NCBI GenBank assembly: GCA_008692225.1
Contig: VICG01000011.1
Span: forward strand, 1,786,501 to 1,850,500
Origin: Monilinia fructicola
Taxonomy: Eukaryota > Ascomycota > Leotiomycetes > Helotiales > Sclerotiniaceae
DNA: 64,000 nucleotides
Direction of reading: 5' to 3'
Below the pieces are notes generated by a model. That model was not told the DNA's origin. It searched no databases and saw nothing but the letters and a program-made list of their open reading frames with translations. The stretch's first letter is position 1. Every line of letters starts with the position of its first letter. Shown piece by piece: positions 37,082 through 47,340 of the stretch. The position numbers and the translations under genes were made by a program.

Positions 37082-37970
37082 GTAAGTTAACATTGCTTTC
37101 TTATTATAAAACAGACGTCCAAAATTATCTGTGCTCGGTTAATTGTTACAATCAATTTTATCTAACGTTCATCTCGCTAGGCTGTCGACCCTTGATCACT
37201 ATCTATACAAACGAGCTAAGGTCGTCTCCAGCATCTCCAGCCAATGATGAAATAAGGCCAGTAATGATACCAAGGGAGGGGAGTTTTATGGGAGCGGAGT
37301 ATGATGGGAGCGATAAGTACAATATATATAGCACACTATGAAGGATGGTTTTTTAGTATACTTAAATTAAAGCATAAAATATTTCAGCCATAATGATGTC
37401 GATACAATGAGTGCTGCAAAAAGAACCCTAAGCACAACCTTTGGAAAATTGGTCAAATACGTGTTCAATCTAATTACATGTATACCTGCTAGGGCCTCCC
37501 GGATATCCAAGTCTACAGTGATATATTGACAGCGAATTACTTGGGTTATCGGACTTCCTTCATGGGAGTGGTGAATTAGTTCATGTTGAACATAAATTCT
37601 TCCTACACCAGAGACTGGGAAATGTTTCAACATGACGAGCTCGCTATCGTTCCAAATACTCTTGATATATTATCAGCCATTATTTTGTTAATAACAACTG
37701 ATGAATAGCTTAAAATCTCAGAACAGAAGATATTGAACAACTCTATTCATTGTTGTTCTGAACAGGTCTATCTCGAAATTTTCGTAAGAACAGTATGTGA
37801 ATAATTTTTTCAGACATATAAACTAGACTAGAATCCTGGGAGACTGGAATTCCTCTTTCTCTATAACCAACTCCTTGAAACAACCATCTAGATAAATACT
37901 TACCATCCAGATATTAAACTTTCAAAGCAGCTCTCCAATTCTTTCACACCTCAAATACACCATCGCAAGT
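37082..37970. other. Intergenic region
   Basis: 3' flank of the repeat protein and promoter of the next gene. No gene seen. Confidence 0.5.
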
Positions 37971-38441
37971 ATGTCGGTATCTTTATTTGAAGAACTTTGG
38001 TGCGATAGCGAAAAGTCCTTTTTCGCCATTTACATGATGAACTTCATCAAAAAGGGAAGAGTGCAGGATCCAATCGAGGCTCAGTCGGCCCACGTCAATT
38101 GGAGACAGCTGAGTCGGGCCATGCTAGTCGAGCAGGCCAGACACCTTCCAGGTGGTGAGGTGCATGCGCAAGACCCATGGCCTCCTAGGATCTTCACCGA
38201 TTCGGATCTTCAAGACCTGTGGCGCAGAAACTTTGAAACAATCCAAAAAGTTCTTCCCTCGCGACGAGTAGCAGGCGTTATTTTTGCCCGGCAATTGCAT
38301 GACCTCCCTTTGCAATCAGATGATGATATCGAAGCGGTCTATGCAGCTCTAGCACTGTTGCGTGTGAGAGAGTGGCCCCAAGTCGATGACGAAGAGTTTT
38401 GGGACGAGTTCGAAAAACATTTTGGCGACAATCATAAATGA
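37971..38441 (+). CDS. Small orphan protein, 156 aa
   Basis: Single exon, start MSVSLFEELWCDSEKSF. The composition is soluble and mostly helical with several Trp residues (VNWRQLSRAMLVEQARHL, LQDLWRRNFETIQKVL) and an acidic, aromatic C-terminus (DDEEFWDEFEKHFG). No signal peptide, transmembrane helix or known domain. Codon use looks ordinary and there are no frame breaks, so I accept it as a real gene. It is flanked downstream by a very AT-rich stretch (about 38680-39120). Function unknown. Confidence 0.6.
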   Translation: MSVSLFEELWCDSEKSFFAIYMMNFIKKGRVQDPIEAQSAHVNWRQLSRAMLVEQARHLPGGEVHAQDPWPPRIFTDSDLQDLWRRNFETIQKVLPSRRVAGVIFARQLHDLPLQSDDDIEAVYAALALLRVREWPQVDDEEFWDEFEKHFGDNHK

Positions 38442-40453
38442 TCACCTCGCGAACACATGCAGGAAAGAATCCGTAAGCACGAAACTTAACACAAAACAGT
38501 GAGTAAGCGCCCGCGTGAGATCTTTCTACAAAAGTACCCAAAAATGGACCAGTTACTAATCTAGGAGTTATTGAGTTATCAAGTTGCAAGTAAGATGAGA
38601 TTTTCATTTACTACAACATTGACCACGTAAACTTTTGAATTTAGAAAAACTAAAACCCCAAAATTGTCCAAAATTCTCTCTGTGATACCGTGAATATTAA
38701 ATGTGAACAATGCCTTATAGAAATCAAGAATACCTAACTACAATTATATACCTTATGAGTACAGTACCCATCAACTTATACTAAGCGAAAGTCATTTTTA
38801 TAAAAAAATATACCCATTTCATTTGAGATGTTTTATATATTATAAATAAATCTATAATAAACCTTATATTAAAATGTAATAAGTTAAAGAAATTATTTAT
38901 AGATTATATAAATTTGATTAAAACTTGTTATTTTTAAATCTATATATTTTATTAGAAAAGTAATATAAGAATATAATTCTATAACTTTCCTATTTAAAAT
39001 ATTAATGAAAATTCTTTTTAAAAAGAAAAAGATTTAATTATATATTGATATCCAAAAACTCATTGTCTGAAATATTTTTAATACTCTTATTATTATAAGA
39101 AATCTTATGATTTATTAAAGTAGATGAGTATTGGTGTGAAAGTGGGGTAGGCAAAATATAAGTTGATTACTTTAGTACTGTAGGTATAGGATTTCGAGCG
39201 TTATGACCAACTTTCGAAATTCATAATTGTTTCATCATACACTTCGTTTTACTCAAATTAACATACTGTAATATTGTCCGGTTGCTAGATCAAGTCTTAA
39301 GATAAACCATTGATCATTGTGAGAGTGTCGATGTAACCAAGTTTTGTATCCTCATCCTAATTAACCCATAGCTCTTTACACCCGTTGAGTGCCTCGAAGA
39401 AGATAATTAGGCGAAAACACAGAAAATCGTTCTTCGGAAAAAAGGTTATGTATCTTTGGAAAGAAAAACACTACATTTGAACTGGTGGTCAGTGAAGCGG
39501 CAACATCATATATGATCCTGATATTTCCTACTCCTTAACTCTAATAATATATACACCAATAAACTTCTCATCCCCACGACTCAGTTTGGAGAAGCCATTT
39601 CAACAAAGGCAATGATCACGTGATCATTCCACCGGTCAAAAAGTCCAAGACTTCAGACGCCAAACGAAACTAGCGTTGAATCACGAAAATTATGATGCTA
39701 ACTACTTGTAGATGAATCGATGATATCACTCATATTACCTAAGCTGTGCGCGGTAGTTCGCTAAGGTTAATGTAAAATTCATGAATCCTTAGCTTCATTA
39801 GTGTCTAGACTAACTAGACTTAACACATCGACCAAACACAGGTCATGACCATATTTGACATTTCGAATAGCTCCAGAAGCCCGGGATGTCGCAATCCTAA
39901 CAGAGCCGACTGACTAGTGAGTCAGATTGAAAAAGTAGGCTCGCGTTGAGACCTTAGAATGAGCAATAGAAAATCGTGCAGTGTCGTGAAGAGGTCAATG
40001 TTGAAAGTGATGGAGAAATCAAGAAGTGCTGATATTTTGTCTCCGGGCTATCGGCAGAAAAGTAGTAAATTTTTCATGCGCCAAATCGAACTCTCAAAGC
40101 TTGTGGATTTTCTCTGATCAGGCCATGAGTAGGCCACCTGCTTGTTTGCCGAATTTCGGTAAGCTCGATTCGTGACGTTTCGAGAGAGACAGTCAATTTC
40201 TATGTGGGTTGTTTGTCTTCGGTCAGAGTCGGACTTGCCTGTTGATCGCACGTTTGCTAGTTGCTACTACCACTAAAGCCTCAAAAGCGAATTACTGGAA
40301 TATCCAGGAAAGTGCCAACCAAACGCTGTTCCATCTCTCAGAAACGCATATGCTATAACATACCAACTATACTCGAGATAAAAGCGATATATATCTACCT
40401 TCTCATCATTTGTATCAATTAGTCACTCAAGCGATTGTCACCAACGGCAGACC
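38442..40453. other. Intergenic, with an AT-rich block
   Basis: About 38680-39120 is strongly AT-rich and non-coding, like RIP-mutated DNA, but I cannot identify element ends. The rest is ordinary intergenic DNA without a supportable gene. Confidence 0.5.
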
Positions 40454-40978
40454 ATGACATACTTCATGACGATTTATGTGGACGGGGGACGCAGGAACAA
40501 AGAACCCTCCGATCCCTATGGTGCTGCTGTCGTCCTCTTCAAAGGTCGACACGGAGAGATATTGTCTCGATCGATAATAGAGCTTCCCAGGGGTGAAGGC
40601 GATCCCCCGGTTACGAATCAACGAGCCAAGTTAATTGCCATCATCTTCGCACAGGGCCAGGCTCTTTCAAGATGTTCGAGGCTGTTCCACGGTCCCAATA
40701 TCCGCATCAGCATCTACAGCGACTCTCGAGAGGTGGTTACATCTATTAATGAGCGGTTTGACAACTGGCGTGAGAATGGCTGGAGAAATTCGAGAGGGGA
40801 TGAGGTGGTCAATCGGGATCTTCTTCAGGAAATAGACTACTTGAATACTCAATTAAAAACGTTGGCCACTGTGAGATATATCTGGATATCGAAGTTCGAA
40901 AATATAGAGGCTTTTGATGCTTTACTCCGGTGTATAGCTGATATGCGTTACAGTGTGCCACGTGGGGAGGAAATTTAG
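40454..40978 (+). CDS. RNase H-fold protein with one altered catalytic position, 174 aa
   Basis: Single exon. The pattern follows RNase H type 1: strand plus first Asp in IYVDGG (Asp10); NQRAKLIAI at 55-63, where the catalytic Glu of the family (normally NQRAELxA) is Lys59; IYSDSREVV with Asp90; the Trp/Gly-rich NWRENGWRNSRGDEVVNRDL at 104-123, typical of RNase H1; and NIEAFDALL with Asp155 as the last acid. RNase H cuts the RNA strand of RNA-DNA hybrids using four acids and two metal ions. Loss of the Glu suggests an inactive or altered enzyme (inference). It lacks a hybrid-binding domain and any reverse-transcriptase context. It lies about 1.2 kb from the transposon block. Confidence 0.7.
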   Translation: MTYFMTIYVDGGRRNKEPSDPYGAAVVLFKGRHGEILSRSIIELPRGEGDPPVTNQRAKLIAIIFAQGQALSRCSRLFHGPNIRISIYSDSREVVTSINERFDNWRENGWRNSRGDEVVNRDLLQEIDYLNTQLKTLATVRYIWISKFENIEAFDALLRCIADMRYSVPRGEEI

Positions 40979-42200
40979 TCAACCTCGTCTGCCTCCAGAT
41001 TACTGAGCATGCAATTGAATTTGGTATTGAATTAGATATTCGGCAGTCGAAGGTTTCATCCGTTAGAGATGGTATGATTTTTGGGGTTCGAAGTTTGACA
41101 AATGACGTTAGCTCTTAATTAGGACATGAATGTCACCAGCGGTGCTTGACGAGGTGGAGGTTGGTAATGAAGGAATCATTGGTTTTCATCAAACAACCAC
41201 TACACACTTTAGATGTCAGCATTACAGGATAGATTAAAGTATGTATCCTTAGGAAATGTTTCAACCCTCACTTGTGTATTTTTTGTATTGTTGAAATTTT
41301 CAAGGATCGTGCGAAGTTCAAACAAGCTTCCTTCTACCCGTCAAACTCGGTTGTATACAAACTTTGCAGATATCTCATTATGTTGCTGAATTTACGTGCA
41401 TTTTAATAAACAATCTCAGAAACAGAAACAATTCAGAAACATCGAATGTAAAGTGCCAACGGAACACCTCTCCATTCATCCACCGCGGCACAAATAAGTT
41501 CTCAAGTCCATCATCTCGCTACCTAGTACTTATTCGAAATATTCCGCATCGAAGGCGCCTTCTGAAACATTCTTTGATATATATGGATAAGGTACAATTG
41601 ATTCCCACCACCACGCTCATCACCCCCTGATACATTTTCGGAAAACAACGAGCCAAAGCAGGAAACATCCAATTCCATTCCGCACAAGCAACCCAACGAG
41701 CTCCGCGCCCGTCCAATCAACAAAGAACACCACAGCCGGATAGCCACACGAGGTTCTGCGCTCGCGGTGAATACGTACAGACACGAAGGAGCAACAGCGA
41801 TGCGATAGGGACCCGTCGCTACCAGCCTACTACCGTCCGCGTATGTAATGCCAAATCGATCATCTCGTCACGATCCCCGACGACACACGCAGCCGTCCAA
41901 AGGTACCCTTCGCCTAAGATCCAAGCGCGCGGATCTGGGCGACGTGCTGCGGAGATATACAGTAACCCTACTACTCGAGTAGTCGAGTCACTCTATATAT
42001 TTTGCCTACCCCATTTTCGCATCAAAATTGATCTCCTTTGATAAATTGTGATATTTCTTATGATAATAAAAAGTATGATGTGCCAGGAACCGTCGAATCG
42101 AGTAACGTGGTAAAAGCTGATCTTCATTAACGCTAAGCTACCTATTTATAATCTATGACGCTGTGTCTCGTCCTTGCCGAAGCTTCGGCTGCGTTGACTA
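40979..42200. other. Intergenic region before the transposon block
   Basis: No convincing gene. The 41460-41960 part is more GC-rich than its surroundings but has only short chance-like frames. AT content rises sharply after about 42000. Confidence 0.5.
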
Positions 42201-42218
42201 CAGTAGAACCTGGTTATA
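42201..42218. mobile_element. End fragment of pogo-like element (family C), interrupted
   Basis: TA followed by CAGTAGAACCTGGTTATA, identical to the terminal repeat of the complete family C element at 46768-47338. It is cut off immediately by family A copy 1, which starts at 42219. Confidence 0.65.
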
Positions 42219-42984
42219 CTTGGCGTTGTTTTGGGTCAATGCCAGGCTAAAAATTAACTGAAAACGGAATTTATTTCAAAAAATTATAATAAATTAACGA
42301 ATCGATTAAAAATTATAAATAATGCTTTGTAGTATTTTTAAGTTGAAAAATAAACATTTGGTATATTTAAATTTTTAAAAATGAAAGTTTTATAATATAT
42401 AAAAAAAAATTTAAAAAGATATACTGTTTTATAAGAATTGCGACCATAGCTTATCGTACACCTTATGTTTTTATACCAAAAACCTCCATTTTTTTAACTT
42501 TCAATATCTTTGATAAATTATTAAACAATAGAAAAAGTTTTATTATTTTTAAATAAATATATATAAAATTATTGAAAATCTTATAAGAATAAACTAATTT
42601 TTTTTATATTTTTTTTAATAGAATATTAATTTTATAAAATTAAATAATATAGAAATTTTTTTAAAAAAATCGCTTATTTTATATAAGAAAAATATTATAT
42701 ATAAGATCTTTTAAAAAATTATAATTTTTAAAAAAGTATAACTTCTTAAATAAAATAAACAAAAATAAATAACTTTATATTTTATATTTTATTAATCTTA
42801 AAATATAATTAATAAAATTTTTTTTAAAAAATATAAAATAATTGTAAAAGTTATTGAAATTTTTAATTTGTATAAGAAAATATGAATTTTGTAGGGATTT
42901 TATTATAAAAACGTAAGGTGTACGATAAGCTGTAGCCGCAACTCTTAGATTTTTACCCTAGCATAAACCCAAAACAACACCAAA
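42219..42984. mobile_element. Family A inverted-repeat element, copy 1 (contains nested element)
   Basis: TA, then CTTGGCGTTGTTTTGGG on the left, and the inverted CCCAAAACAACACCAAA then TA on the right (RIP-like changes in the right arm). The element is interrupted by family B at 42434-42945. Without that insertion it is about 251 bp, the same length as copy 3 at 55365-55615, and the interior matches copy 3 in inverse orientation. Short, non-coding, TA-flanked: a Tc1/mariner-type MITE by structure. Confidence 0.8.
42434..42945. mobile_element. Family B inverted-repeat element, copy 1 (nested)
   Basis: 512 bp, TA-flanked. Left end AGAATTGCGACCATAGC; right end is the inverse GC(T)GTAGCCGCAACTCT. 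The same ends bound copy 2 at 55640-56154 in opposite orientation. AT-rich, no coding capacity. Inserted inside family A copy 1, so it is the younger insertion. Confidence 0.8.
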
Positions 42985-45570
42985 TATACATCGATTGTTT
43001 CTTATCGATATATCAGCAACGTTGGCTATACTGCTATTATCCCTTTTATAATAACCGTGGCATATTTAAATGTTGTCACGAAAGGTCGAGTTATATAAAA
43101 GCATACGGGGATCACTAATAAGATCAAGCATAAATATAATATATAGTATATTAAGTAAACTATAGATTCTGCTTTTATTATTTTATAATAAGAGTAGTAT
43201 ATATATCTAAAAAAGCGATGTGTAATCTTTAATATAAAAGCACAAAGTGCTTTATGAATCTAAGATTAGTATTATAGGATTAGAATAGACCTTCGGTCTA
43301 TTCCCTACTATTGATATAATAGGATTACATAATCACTTTTGCGTAATAAATATCGAATAATAATAAAAGATATATAATTTATTTTCATTTATTCTATTTA
43401 TCTTTCTAATCAATTAATATATTAAATAAGAAAATCAAAAAGAATAAGATTTCTATATTATCCTTATAATAAACGGTAAATTACTCTTATACCATGAAAA
43501 GTCGAAAAAATTATTCTCATGCCACAAAAATCGAAGTGATTTTACTCGGGCGGGTTTTTAAAAGAGGCATACGCAAAATAAGCGAGATTCTCAAAATAAT
43601 GCTTAACGACGTGTATTATGCTATGCGACAACGTGAATAATTCAATCAATTCTTAATATTTTTTAATGAAAAATGCTTTAAAAGACTTGTAATACAAAGG
43701 GGGTTTATTCTTTAAAATCTAAAAACTAAAAGAACTAAAATATCTTCTAAAATGTATGAAGAAATCTATACTCTTGATACATTCGAAATATTTTAAAATC
43801 GTATTGTTGACTATTACGAAATTAATTAATTATTAATATCAAAAAACCTGTTTAATATAAAAGCTTGAGCTGAAAAGTATAGAAAACCTTTAAAATCTAT
43901 CGAAAACGTTGTGAGGTTGTTGTTTAAAAAAGGCAAAAAACGCAAATTTTCAACATTCGAAAAAGAAGAGATTATATTAAAAATTGTTAAAACAAGAGAG
44001 AGTTTAAGTATAAACTTTATACTTAGTATATATAGAAGATAAATTTGGATTGTTCTTTATTGACTTTTTATAGAATAATGAACGAATTCTGTATTTATTA
44101 GTTGGCAGGAGATAAAAAATCTGAATTAAGTATAAAAAAATATAAGAATTGTGTGTATAATTCGCTGAATATTTATTGGTATATAATTTATAAAACTATG
44201 TATTTATAAATCAGGTTAATAAACGTTTTGAATATGGTAAGAAGAGTTGTTGGTATAATTTTAACGAATATTTTCATTTTGATATTAAACAATTTATTAC
44301 AAAATAGTTATATACTAAAAAATTGAATTTATAGGTATTTTTAAATGGGGAAAACTTTCAAAGCTTTTTAAAACTTTTAAAAAAGAAATTTTCAAAAAAT
44401 TGAATAAATCTAAAAATCTTTTACAAAATATTAAAAATAATAAAAAATCTATATTATAAGTTTAATTTGATATTAAGGAAACTGAAAAAACGGTAAGGAA
44501 TATATTATATTAAATTGGAAAGTATGCTAATATATTCTGAATTAAAAAAAAAGGGTTGGGGAAACATTGTGGAAAATCTACTTTATTTGAAAATTACTTA
44601 AAAAAGTATAATATAAAAAAGAGAATAAATTAAAAAATAAAATTAATTGGTTTAAAGTATACGAATTATATTTTATATTACATTTAAAATTGTAGATTAA
44701 TAAATTTTAAGAGAAAAAGGATTAAAAAAAAAGCATTTATTATTATTTTAATTTAGATTTAGGTTTATAATAGATAATACACACTAACCTATAGATTAAA
44801 GTATACTACAAAAATATTTTAATTTCTTTAATATAATTAAAATTATATAATTATTTTAATTTTTTAATTTAAACGTTATAAAACATACATAAAATTATAT
44901 TAAAAATCAAATTAAAGCAAAAAAGGGTTATTTTAACTATAAATGAGGAGATTATAATAGCTTAAAAAAAAAAAATAGCAAAAAATCTTAATTAAAGTTA
45001 TAAATAAATAAATTTAGGAATCTTTGGAAACAACTTAAATTTGTTATATAATATAAAAAGGATAATAATTTTTATAAATAGTAGTTTTTATTAAAATATA
45101 TTAAGATTTTATTAATTAAATGTATATAATTTCAATATAATTTATCATCCCTCCCCTAACCTAATATTTTTTGTTGTTTTGATATAATAATATTTATAAT
45201 ATTGGAATTAATTTATTAATAAACTAAATATTCTAATATAATACCTTTTTTTAATTTATTTAACGAAATTTCGATTTTTAATTAAAGTTATATCTATCTC
45301 TACAATAGTATCACTCACTTAGTATTGAAAATGTATACAATCCCCTATTCTAAAGGTTTAATAAAATTCATTGAAGTTGTTAAATAAATCTATGAATATC
45401 AGCATTTTATTCTACAGCTTTCTACGATTTTATTAATACCAAATATTAATAGTTTTAAAGTATTTTTAAAGGAGATATAAAGTTGGCCAATATGGGATTT
45501 TGAGGAGTTAAGGATTATTTTGAGAATCTCGCTTATTTTGCGTATGCTTTTTTTAAAATCTGCCTGAGTA

Positions 45571-46344
45571 CTATAATGCCATATAGATTCTAGCCTTTTT
45601 GAATAGAATCTAATTTAGATTTTATTCAAAAACCATAGAATCTAGGGTTTTATAATAGATTTTTTATATTAATAAATTAGTAGTTATATTATTTCGAAAT
45701 GGAATGGCTAGAATGGAATAGCCGAAATGGAAGGGCCAGAATGGAATGGCCGAAATGGAAGGGCTAGAATGGAATGGCCGAAATGGTTGATCATTTTCGA
45801 AATGGCCGGAATAATTAAGCTCCGAAGGTAGGACGGAAAGTCGGAGCTTTTTTTTGTTTATTAAAAATCGACCAATGAAAGTATTAGATTTTGAAAATTT
45901 ATAATCACCTTCGAAATGGCTGAAATGGTTGACCACCTTCGAAATGGCTAGAATGGAAGGGTTGGGAATGGAATGGCCAGAATGGAAGGGCTAGAATGGA
46001 ATGGCCGAAATGGAAGGGCCAGAATGAAATGGCCGAAATGGAAGGGCCAGAATGAAATGGCCGAAATGGAAGGGCCAGAATGGAAGGGCCAGAATGGAAT
46101 GGCCGAAATGGTTGATCACTTTCGAAATGGCCGGAATAATTAAGCTCCGAAGGTAGGACGGAAAGTTGGAGCTTTTTTGCTTACTAATAATCGATCAATG
46201 AAAGTACTAGATTTTGAAAATTTATAATTCACTATTTAGATTCTAGCCTTTTTGAATAGAATCTAATTTAGAATCTAGCCTTTTTTAGTTAGATTCTAAA
46301 ATTAGATTCTATTCAAAAAGGCTAGAATCTATATGGCATTATAG
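45571..46344. mobile_element. Family E inverted-repeat element nested in family D
   Basis: TA, then CTATAATGCCATATAGATTC at the left end, and the exact inverse up to 46344 followed by TA. 774 bp, non-coding. Its arms carry a further internal palindrome (TAGATTCTAGCC ... GGCTAGAATCTA), and the centre holds the GGAATGGCC minisatellite. It splits the right inverted repeat of family D, so it inserted later. Confidence 0.75.
45699..46135. repeat. AATGGAAGGGCCAGAATGGAATGGCCGA minisatellite and 130-bp direct repeats
   Basis: Many variants of GAATGGAATGGCC and GAAATGGAAGGGCC in tandem. Two blocks, each ending in a 130-bp unit that starts GAAATGGTTGATCA and contains GCTCCGAAGGTAGGACGG (about 45778-45908 and 46103-46231), are direct repeats about 325 bp apart. 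The unit contains a hairpin (AAGCTCCGA ... TCGGAGCTTT). It is GC-richer than the surrounding RIP-mutated DNA. Confidence 0.85.
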
Positions 46345-46564
46345 TAAAATAAATCTGATTTTCGTGGGCATGAAAGTAATTTTTTCGACTTTTCATAGCA
46401 TAAGAGTAATTTACCGTATAATAAAACGTATTAAATAAAAAAGCAATTATTTTTAAAATTATATCATTTACGAATTAAATTTTTTTAGCTTATAAAAACT
46501 ATATTCTTCTATTTCTTTTTTAATGAATATTTTTAATATGTAGAAAATGTTTAATTATATATAG

Positions 46565-47180
46565 ATCTTTCTATACTATACTATAACGAATATCACGCTA
46601 AGCGATACTGTATATAAAAAGATCTCTAAGTCCTTTAGAGATCTTTTTCTTTTCTTAGCTTTCTTATTCTAGTTAATTGACCTTTATTGACTCGCTTTAG
46701 TATGTGATTGTGATATATACTACGTAGAGATATTTTAGTAGAATACCAGGTAATTACCTAGTAAGTACAGTAGAACCTGGTTATACTAGACTTGATTATA
46801 CCGGAATCCTAATTATACTAGAATTTTTTTCAATTTCATTTGATTTTATATGAAAGTAACGGAATTTTTACTTATAATGGAATATCGTTATACTTTTTCG
46901 AAATTCCGATATAATTAAAGTATTTTGATATAAATTTATATAGGAACATTAATCAACACGTGATAATTTACTAAAAAAAAGTGATTATATAATCTCATCA
47001 AAATTCTAATTTGTATAAATTGTATAAATTGTCACGATCACATACTAGAGCGAATCAATAGAGGTCAGTTAATTAGAATAAGAAAGCTAAAGAGGGAAGA
47101 GATCTCTAGGGGACCTAGAGATCTCTTATATGTAAAATATCGCTTAGCGCGTGATGAGATATCACGTGCTTAAGGCACGC
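46565..47180. repeat. Diverged inverted repeat of about 150 bp
   Basis: About 46575-46720 reads ATCACGCTAAGCGATA ... AGATCTCTAAG ... AGCTTTCTTATTCTAGTTAATTGACC ... TATGTGATTGTG in pieces. Its inverse occurs at about 47033-47165, inside the family C element, with mostly C/T-type differences. It suggests a second, partly deleted family C copy lying head-to-head. Confidence 0.6.
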
Positions 47181-47338
47181 GATATTCGTCACATAAATCT
47201 GCATAATACTGTATCAAATTGTATAATATCTATATAAATCCTATATAATTTTTTATATATATTTGATTATACTAGAAACCTGGTTATACCGGATCTAATT
47301 GGCTGAAATTCTTTGTCCGGTATAACCAGGTTCTACTG
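46768..47338. mobile_element. Family C pogo/Tigger-like inverted-repeat element
   Basis: 571 bp, flanked by TA on both sides. Ends CAGTAGAACCTGGTTATAC and the inverse GTATAACCAGGTTCTACTG; subterminal TTATAC(TAGA/CGGA) words recur. CAGT-starting inverted repeats with TA duplication are the mark of pogo/Tigger-type Tc1/mariner elements (family knowledge). No transposase frame, so non-autonomous or decayed. Confidence 0.8.
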
Positions 47339-47340
47339 TA

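Larger units (their letters stand above)
43473..46417. mobile_element. Family D: larger RIP-degraded DNA transposon with about 135-bp inverted repeats
   Basis: Left arm from ACGGTAAATTACTC (43473) to about 43610. The inverse arm is split in two on the right (46417 back to about 46347, then about 45568 back to 45505) by nested family E. Removing E leaves about 2.17 kb, the size of an autonomous Tc1/mariner/Fot1-class element. The interior (about 43640-45480) is extremely A/T-rich and full of stops. Faint peptide patches such as FEKEEIILKIV near 43955 suggest a destroyed transposase gene, but none is readable. Target duplication not resolved. Confidence 0.65.

Noticed and set aside
37079..37120. 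Intron beginning at GTAAGT right after the NIFSHL gene stop codon
   Set aside because: The stop codon is complete before the donor and the nearest acceptor would make an intron of about 40 bp, too short.
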